Source of the DNA: Phoronis ovalis
Lineage: Eukaryota; Phoronida; Phoronidae
DNA: 13,019 nt
Reading direction: 5' to 3'
Assembly: GCA_028565635.1 (NCBI GenBank)
Contig: JAOXYB010024981.1
Span: 1 to 13,019, forward strand
Below the pieces are notes generated by a model. The model worked only from the letters and a program-made list of their open reading frames with translations, was not told where the DNA came from and did not search any database. A program made the position numbers and the translations under genes. Below, one piece after another: positions 11,201-13,019 of the stretch. The number at the start of each line of letters is the position of its first letter. The stretch's first letter is position 1.

Positions 11201-12603
11201 ATACACTTATTAAATTTGTAACCTATTTGCCATATATTGAAGTATAATGATTTACAATATCTATTAAGGAAGTACAAACCTCAATATCATTCATACTTCA
11301 TTTATCTAGATTGAGTAATTTGAACTAGGCCCAAGAACAACAACCCAGAAATTGGCAACAGTGGTTTCCTATGGGTAGGAAACTATAGCAGCTGTGGGTC
11401 TGATCTCTATAAACTGTTAAACTTTTATAACATACTTGTACTCTTAGCTTCTATAAGTGGCGGTAGTGGTGGGGGCCATGGTGGTAGTGGAGGTCGAGGA
11501 TCAGGACAAGAGCATGTTGGTTTAGGATATGATTCCATCTATGAACCTACTATGTATGGTAGCCCAGGAGGATCAGGACAACAACTTGGTAAGAATGGAT
11601 TTCAGCATGGATGTTCAAAAATCCTTCATATTTATAAATCAGTAAATAAGATATTCATCCATACATGCACTTAACGCACTTGGAATAACGTGCACCATCG
11701 TTTGGAACTTTAACTCTATCACAGGATCTTTGTCAATGTAAATGAATCCTGCAGCTAAGATATGACATACTATTACAGTCATATAAGTTTTTTTCCTTAC
11801 ATTTACCAGAACAAGGATAGGACTATTTTTTTAAAAATCCAGTAAACATAGACATTTGCAGTTTCCTTTGTTGTTAAACTTGCAATTTTTTAAAATCATG
11901 CTGTCTACTCAACTGTACCTATCAATTTCTCGTGGATCTCTTTTTATTAGTGACTATTATGTAAAAATTATTCATATAATTATTCTCTTTTATAACCTTT
12001 TATAAATATTCACATAGGTGACCTCTATTTTGGTGATGGTCCATACAGAAATGATTTGATATTCCGAGGAACAGGGGGACGAGGCGGAGGAGCAGTAAAA
12101 ATTGTTAGCAGACATGTTTCTCTTGATGGTTCTGTTACTGCAAATGGCGAAGATGCAGATCCTGTTCACGAAAAACAAGCTGGTATAGTCTGAATTTAGC
12201 AAATAAAGATGCAAACATTATTTTTGATAAAAGTTGATCCAGTTGATAAAAGTAAAAATTATAAGTTAAATGTAAAATGCTTTCATAGACGTAATATTAA
12301 GTTATCGTAGATAGCAAAGGGAAATGAAAGTATTCGATATGTTGGAAACAAACAGAATTACTTTCTGGAGAGCTAAAGAATTATACATATGGAAAATAAG
12401 CTTCTTTGTTAAATGTGTTTTTGTTCTAGGTGGGGGCTCTGGTGGTAGTATCTGGATCCATTGTAAGGATATCAATGGTCATGGAGGATTATCTGTCAGT
12501 GGTGGAGATAGTCATGGTACTGGAGGTGGAGGCGCTGGTGGAAGAATATCAGTGCAGTGCAGTGATATGAACAAATATAACGTATCTATGAGTGCGCATG
12601 GAG
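2137..12603 (+). CDS. Large repetitive glycine-rich secreted-type protein, internal part of a multi-exon gene (14 exons, both ends outside)
   Basis: Joined exons: 2137-2250, 3675-4748, 5197-6183, 6350-6523, 6827-6976, 7863-8437, 8713-8927, 9239-9429, 9735-9883, 10388-10579, 10835-11003, 11448-11588, 12018-12182, 12430-12603. All introns are GT...AG and the frame stays open over 4470 bases, entering and leaving in phase 1. The product shows one complete unit (II), two nearly complete or interrupted ones (I, III) and the start of a fourth. About 18 N-glycosylation sequons, only nine cysteines and no membrane segment point to an extracellular protein (inference). Repeated short strands ending in GG or DGG suggest a beta-solenoid-like or beta-rich fold. 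Gly-rich blocks A and D look like those of plant glycine-rich proteins such as At5g47020 (family knowledge from memory). No enzyme motif is seen. Function is unknown; a matrix, cuticle or adhesion role is possible but unproven. Confidence 0.93.
2851..2902 (+). repeat. Left terminal inverted repeat
   Basis: Fifty-two bases beginning GGGATCATCTC and ending GTGTTTCGTAT, identical to the reverse complement of 3247-3298. Pairing is lost after this point. Confidence 0.93.
3247..3298 (-). repeat. Right terminal inverted repeat
   Basis: Begins ATACGAAACAC and ends GATGATCCC. Perfect partner of the left repeat over all 52 bases. Directly followed by TTAG, giving the target-site duplication. Confidence 0.93.
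3675..4748 (+). CDS. Exon 2: blocks A-end, B, C and D of unit I in a single exon
   Basis: Starts after GTATTTTAG (3674) and ends GAAG|GTAATG (4749), phase 1 at both ends, 1074 bases. In order it encodes GGAGTAFIYH, a histidine-rich HNHKTLIIDN segment, FNELQIYGEAHLA, MIGDRSG, HIGDNQVMDLKR, YLGLAP, strand/turn repeats (LTLHHNGLLSLEDGG, LWIEGGGSFIG, LTIDDGGSLNA), then the Gly-rich loop SSGGGHGG...GRGGG, the KGGSGGGMIWLNVTETF strand and LDGELSSNGG. Six sequons are present. The frame is also open upstream to an ATG at 3590, but that stretch reads through the intron's pyrimidine tract and is not part of the repeat. This exon covers what unit III spreads over exons 6-13. Confidence 0.95.
4749..5196 (+). 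other. Intron 2 (448 bp)
   Basis: Lies at the unit I/unit II border in phase 1, the same place as the intron between exons 13 and 14. AT-rich, no further structure seen. Confidence 0.9.
5197..6183 (+). CDS. Exon 3: blocks A, B and C of unit II
   Basis: The acceptor is AACTTTTTAG (5196) and the donor is GTG|GTAAGT (6184), a strong consensus; both are phase 1, 987 bases. It opens with the unit start GGGGSGGSLWLYV, then TANGGN, GGGGAGGRIAMYV, GPGTVFIYH, HTTLLIDN, FDELQIYGNAHLA, MIGDRSGVIHIG, QVMDLKR, PFSSYIYKNGYLGLAP, VNLTIINGGRLNL, LTVEGGGIINGKN and MTVDDGGLVDVSDGG. In the 40-residue block from GDRSG to YLGLAP it matches exon 2 at 29 positions by hand count. Five sequons are present. This is the most complete example of the A-B-C part and serves as the reference for the other exons. 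Confidence 0.96.
6350..6523 (+). CDS. Exon 4: glycine-rich loop, first half of block D, unit II
   Basis: Starts after TGTATGTTTTAG (6349), phase 1. It encodes LGSSGASHGGLGGRGG, equivalent to YGSSGGGHGG...GRGGG of exon 2, then a segment with two cysteines (GGCEGYLTCRL), then YGSGGASSKGGIG. The end is set by homology: with the donor at 6524 (ATTG|GTGCGG), the join to exon 5 gives KGGIGGGKLHI, which aligns without gaps to KGGSGGGMIWL in exon 2. GTGCGG is a poor donor by consensus, so the border is less sure than the exon itself. Without splicing, the frame stays open to a TAA at about 6574. Confidence 0.85.
6524..6826 (+). other. Intron 4 (303 bp)
   Basis: Begins with the weak donor GTGCGG and ends with a strong T-rich acceptor. 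The first 17 codons stay open in the exon 4 frame and read AEMFFLSVTFLS, a faint echo of the GGMIWLNVTETF strand. Otherwise featureless. Confidence 0.82.
6827..6976 (+). CDS. Exon 5: end of unit II (block D) fused to start of unit III (block A)
   Basis: The acceptor is TTTTTTTCTAG (6826) and the donor is CACTG|GTAATT (6977), phase 1 both ends. It encodes GGKLHILVSGELTVNGYISSN, which aligns to the LDGELSSN strand of exon 2, then a Gly/Ser stretch and GGSGGSILIETGNFTG, which aligns to GGGSGGSLWLYVNHFSG at the start of exon 3. The unit boundary, an intron at 4749-5196 and 12183-12429, is uninterrupted coding sequence here. One sequon (NFT). Confidence 0.9.
6977..7862 (+). other. Intron 5 (886 bp)
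   Basis: Interrupts block A of unit III at GNFTG|GHTGK. A 9-bp inverted repeat (TCCAGTATT 6984-6992, AATACTGGA 7005-7013) sits just after the donor. Another 9-bp pair (7035-7043, 7293-7301) is widely spaced and may be chance. A short TA run lies near 7275-7290. No missing exon is needed by the repeat alignment. Confidence 0.88.
7863..8437 (+). CDS. Exon 6: block A of unit III and first half of nested discoidin-like domain
   Basis: The acceptor is CTCTTATAAAG (7862) and the donor is TTTAAG|GTAAAA (8438). It enters in phase 1 and leaves in phase 0. The first part follows the repeat: IGGSGAGGRIAIYH, DTYGG, GASGTVYIMD, HNHTTLRIDN. After DLSTDQ the protein leaves the repeat pattern and runs GVTVTSST, TLFDQTF, YYLSSSSSSIITLDFG, INRLRIYP and FK, which is the order of signatures in the N-terminal half of F5/8 type C (discoidin) domains: VTASST-like start, LFDG-like, LSSS, I-x-LDLG, I-x-R-[IL]-x-I, FKV. 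The lysine at the donor joins VTAYNYN of exon 7 to give RFKVTAYNYN. Confidence 0.93.
8213..8927 (+). other. Discoidin (F5/8 type C)-like domain, encoded by exons 6 and 7
   Basis: Coding parts are 8213-8437 and 8713-8927, about 147 residues, close to the usual F5/8C length. It runs from GVTVTSST through LSSSSSSIITLDFG and RIYP...RFKVTAYN to YASLSEIEIYVMG. Such jelly-roll domains commonly bind glycans or phospholipids (family knowledge). Whether this one does cannot be told from sequence. It sits inside the repeat, between HTTLRIDN...DLSTDQ and AKTWIEP...YKFDEVHILGGAHLA. Confidence 0.75.
8713..8927 (+). CDS. Exon 7: second half of nested discoidin-like domain
   Basis: The acceptor is TTTATTGCAG (8712) and the donor is GACAG|GTAACA (8928). 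It enters in phase 0 and leaves in phase 2, unlike the phase 1 borders common in this gene. It encodes VTAYNYN, then FVEPAVSI, FVDFPL, and the closing strand FEIHIQG, RLNGNNYASLSEIEIYVMG. The last part is a typical end of an F5/8C-like domain (NYASLSEIE-[IV]-Y). No cysteine pair is seen, as in many lectin-like members. Nothing here aligns to units I or II, so this is an insert relative to them. Confidence 0.92.
8928..9238 (+). other. Intron 7 (311 bp)
   Basis: The only phase 2 intron in the window. It marks the end of the nested discoidin-like domain and the return to the repeat. No other structure seen. Confidence 0.9.
9239..9429 (+). CDS. Exon 8: return to repeat, first half of block B, unit III
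   Basis: The acceptor is CACTTTATAG (9238), phase 2; the donor is ACAG|GTAAAA (9430), phase 1. After RYQYRSLDSAKTWIEP the exon encodes YKFDEVHILGGAHLAVYP, matching FDELQIYGNAHLAILP in exon 3, and ends LYGDKTG, matching MIGDRSG. AKTWI matches KAWLL (exon 3) and RTWIL (exon 2), so the repeat resumes almost at the exon start. No sequon or cysteine. Confidence 0.93.
9430..9734 (+). other. Intron 8 (305 bp)
   Basis: Splits the GDKTG/FLHIG motif, which is uninterrupted in exons 2 and 3. AT-rich, nothing else seen. Confidence 0.87.
9735..9883 (+). CDS. Exon 9: second half of block B, unit III
   Basis: The acceptor is TAACGTAG (9734), phase 1; the donor is GGACGA|GTAAGC (9884), phase 0. Joined to exon 8 it gives GDKTGFLHIGHQQSV, aligned without gaps to GDRSGTVHIGDNQVM of exon 2. 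IPFNIHVYENGHI follows, aligned to PFSSYIYKNGYL. An earlier AG at 9716 would also be reachable, but it leads to a TAA within eight codons, so 9735 was chosen. The frame stays open past the donor to 9958; that tail does not fit the repeat. Confidence 0.88.
9884..10387 (+). other. Intron 9 (504 bp)
   Basis: A phase 0 intron between blocks B and C of unit III, absent from units I and II. Very AT-rich. The first 75 bases remain open in the exon 9 frame but encode nothing like the repeat. Confidence 0.88.
10388..10579 (+). CDS. Exon 10: first half of block C, unit III
   Basis: The acceptor is TGATTATTAG (10387) and the donor is ATCAGT|GTAAGA (10580), phase 0 at both ends, exactly 64 codons. It encodes VTGIEDMYVFDGGEVHLDTNAT, parallel to MDHVVNLTIINGGRLNL of exon 3, then METLHVQDGGTFELHS and FNVYATNIS. 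Each strand ends in a DGG turn, as expected for a repeated beta structure. Two sequons (NAT, and NIS at the exon end). Confidence 0.92.
10835..11003 (+). CDS. Exon 11: second half of block C, unit III
   Basis: The acceptor is CACTTTGTTTAG (10834), phase 0; the donor is CAAG|GTGAGT (11004), a strong consensus, phase 1. It encodes VYGGGHFKSNTKLNITCKH, equivalent to LTVEGGGIINGKNMKVS of exon 3, then LFAIYSGGKLNLDHAG, equivalent to MTVDDGGLVDVSDGG. A poorly conserved linker ends in GDGQGQG. One cysteine and one sequon (NIT). The intron after it sits at the same C/D border as the one after exon 3. Confidence 0.92.
11004..11447 (+). other. Intron 11 (444 bp)
   Basis: At the C/D border, matching the position of the intron after exon 3. 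Contains a small perfect hairpin at 11364-11383 (GTTTCCTA, loop TGGG, TAGGAAAC). No coding signal. Confidence 0.9.
11448..11588 (+). CDS. Exon 12: glycine-rich loop, block D, unit III
   Basis: The acceptor is TTGTACTCTTAG (11447) and the donor is CTTG|GTAAGA (11589), phase 1 both ends. It encodes ISGGSGGGHGGSGGRGSG, matching SSGGGHGG...GRGGG of exon 2, then YEPTMYGSPGGSGQQLG, matching YLPWAFGSAGGGG. The intron after it, at GQQLG, has no counterpart in exons 2 or 4. Fits between exons 11 and 13 in frame. Confidence 0.92.
11589..12017 (+). other. Intron 12 (429 bp)
   Basis: Interrupts block D of unit III; units I and II have no intron exactly here. AT-rich with T-runs, no structure seen. Confidence 0.9.
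12018..12182 (+). CDS. Exon 13: end of block D, unit III
   Basis: The acceptor is TATTCACATAG (12017) and the donor is GCTG|GTATAG (12183), phase 1 both ends. After GDLYFGDGPYRN it encodes FRGTGGRGGGAVKIVSRHVSLDGSVTANGEDAD, which follows KGGSGGGMIWLNVTETFWLDGELSSNGG of exon 2 strand for strand. It ends the unit at the same place as exon 2. Donor is weak (GTATAG), but the frame runs into TGA six bases later, so splicing here is required. Confidence 0.92.
12430..12603 (+). CDS. Exon 14: block A start of unit IV
   Basis: The acceptor is TTTTTGTTCTAG (12429) and the donor is GGAG|GTATTG (12604), phase 1 both ends. It encodes GGGSGGSIWIHCKDINGHGG, then GTGGGGAGGRISVQCSDMN, a sequon (NVS) and SAHGG. 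The start matches exon 3; the end matches exon 1 (EAVGG), and in unit I an intron follows at the same point. The donor is weak, but the intron position agrees with unit I. The gene continues beyond the window. Confidence 0.92.
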
Positions 12604-13019
12604 GTATTGTCAAACATACTAGCAATTCAAAATTTGTAAAATTAATGTTTTTACTCCACAATCAAGCAGACAATGCTAACTGTAAGAGGTGAGACGATTC
12701 TTGACAGTGCAACAACGAATACCTGTAGTTTTATCTTTTGTAGGAATATAGGCAAAATCATCAAAAATAAATATTTTGATTAAAGTTACAGATGTTAAAT
12801 TTTGTGTAATTTCTGGAAAAATATGTCATAGAGTTTAAAAAACAGCTTCTCTGAGATTGAAGTAACTAGCTATCCAAAGTCCAATTTCACTTATTAACCG
12901 ATGTTTGAACATTTTACTTCCAGTTGGCTATATAATAATTTAAATTTCCTAAAATTTGGATTGCTAGCTAAGTTTTTTCAAATTTGGCAAATTCAATTGT
13001 TTTTGAAACACTGTGAAAC
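12604..13019 (+). other. Start of intron 14, running off the window
   Basis: AT-rich non-coding sequence after the exon 14 donor. In unit I the equivalent intron is followed by an exon like exon 2, beginning G-S...GGAGTAFIYH. No such sequence appears before 13019. Confidence 0.85.

Noticed and set aside
11364-11383. A small hairpin with 8-bp stem in intron 11
   Set aside because: Too short for an RNA gene, without flanking pairing; probably chance.
1-13019. Bacterial gene features (operons, ribosome binding sites, CRISPR, autotransporter)
   Set aside because: Consistent GT...AG introns in phase with the repeat show eukaryotic DNA. The Gly-rich repeats resemble some bacterial surface proteins only in style.

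Overview
The window is eukaryotic, AT-rich genomic DNA carrying the middle of one large, intron-split, plus-strand gene. Neither the start codon nor the stop codon is present. Fourteen coding exons (2137-12603) were placed by reading GT...AG borders and checking that every junction keeps the frame. Together they give 4470 coding bases, about 1490 codons, with one continuous reading frame. Intron sizes (166-1424 bp), the AT richness, a MITE-like element and the extracellular style of the protein suggest an invertebrate animal. I cannot name the species. Copies of tacatgta-type words hint weakly at a mollusc or similar lophotrochozoan, but this is not proof.

The encoded protein is a repetitive, glycine-rich, probably secreted or cell-surface protein. 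One repeat unit is about 400 residues, in the order: (A) GGGSGGS-[LI]-W start, Gly-rich GAGGR-[IV] strand, GASGTV-[FY]-I and HTTL-IDN; (B) W...F-DELQIYG-AHLA, GDRSG-x-x-HIG-x-x-QVMDL, PFS...YLGLAP; (C) strand/turn repeats such as LTI-x-x-GG-x-L and QL-x-[VI]-EGGG; (D) the Gly loop SSG-HGG-GRGGG, the YGS-GG...KGG-x-GGG strand, and VTxxxxLDG-x-[IL]-SSNGG. Blocks A and D recall the glycine-rich repeats I know from the large plant glycine-rich proteins of the Arabidopsis At5g47020/At5g11700 type. That link is a memory-based family inference.

Layout: 1-2136 is non-coding (upstream intron) with an array of ATGCGTGAG words at its left edge. Exons 1-2 (2137-2250, 3675-4748) hold most of unit I; the intron between them carries a 448-bp element with perfect 52-bp terminal inverted repeats. 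Exons 3-5 (5197-6976) hold unit II and the start of unit III. Exons 6-13 (7863-12182) hold the rest of unit III, cut into many small exons and containing a nested discoidin (F5/8 type C)-like domain that units I and II lack. Exon 14 (12430-12603) opens unit IV, and the gene runs on past the right edge.

No tRNA, rRNA, CRISPR array, promoter, polyadenylation region or minus-strand gene could be supported.
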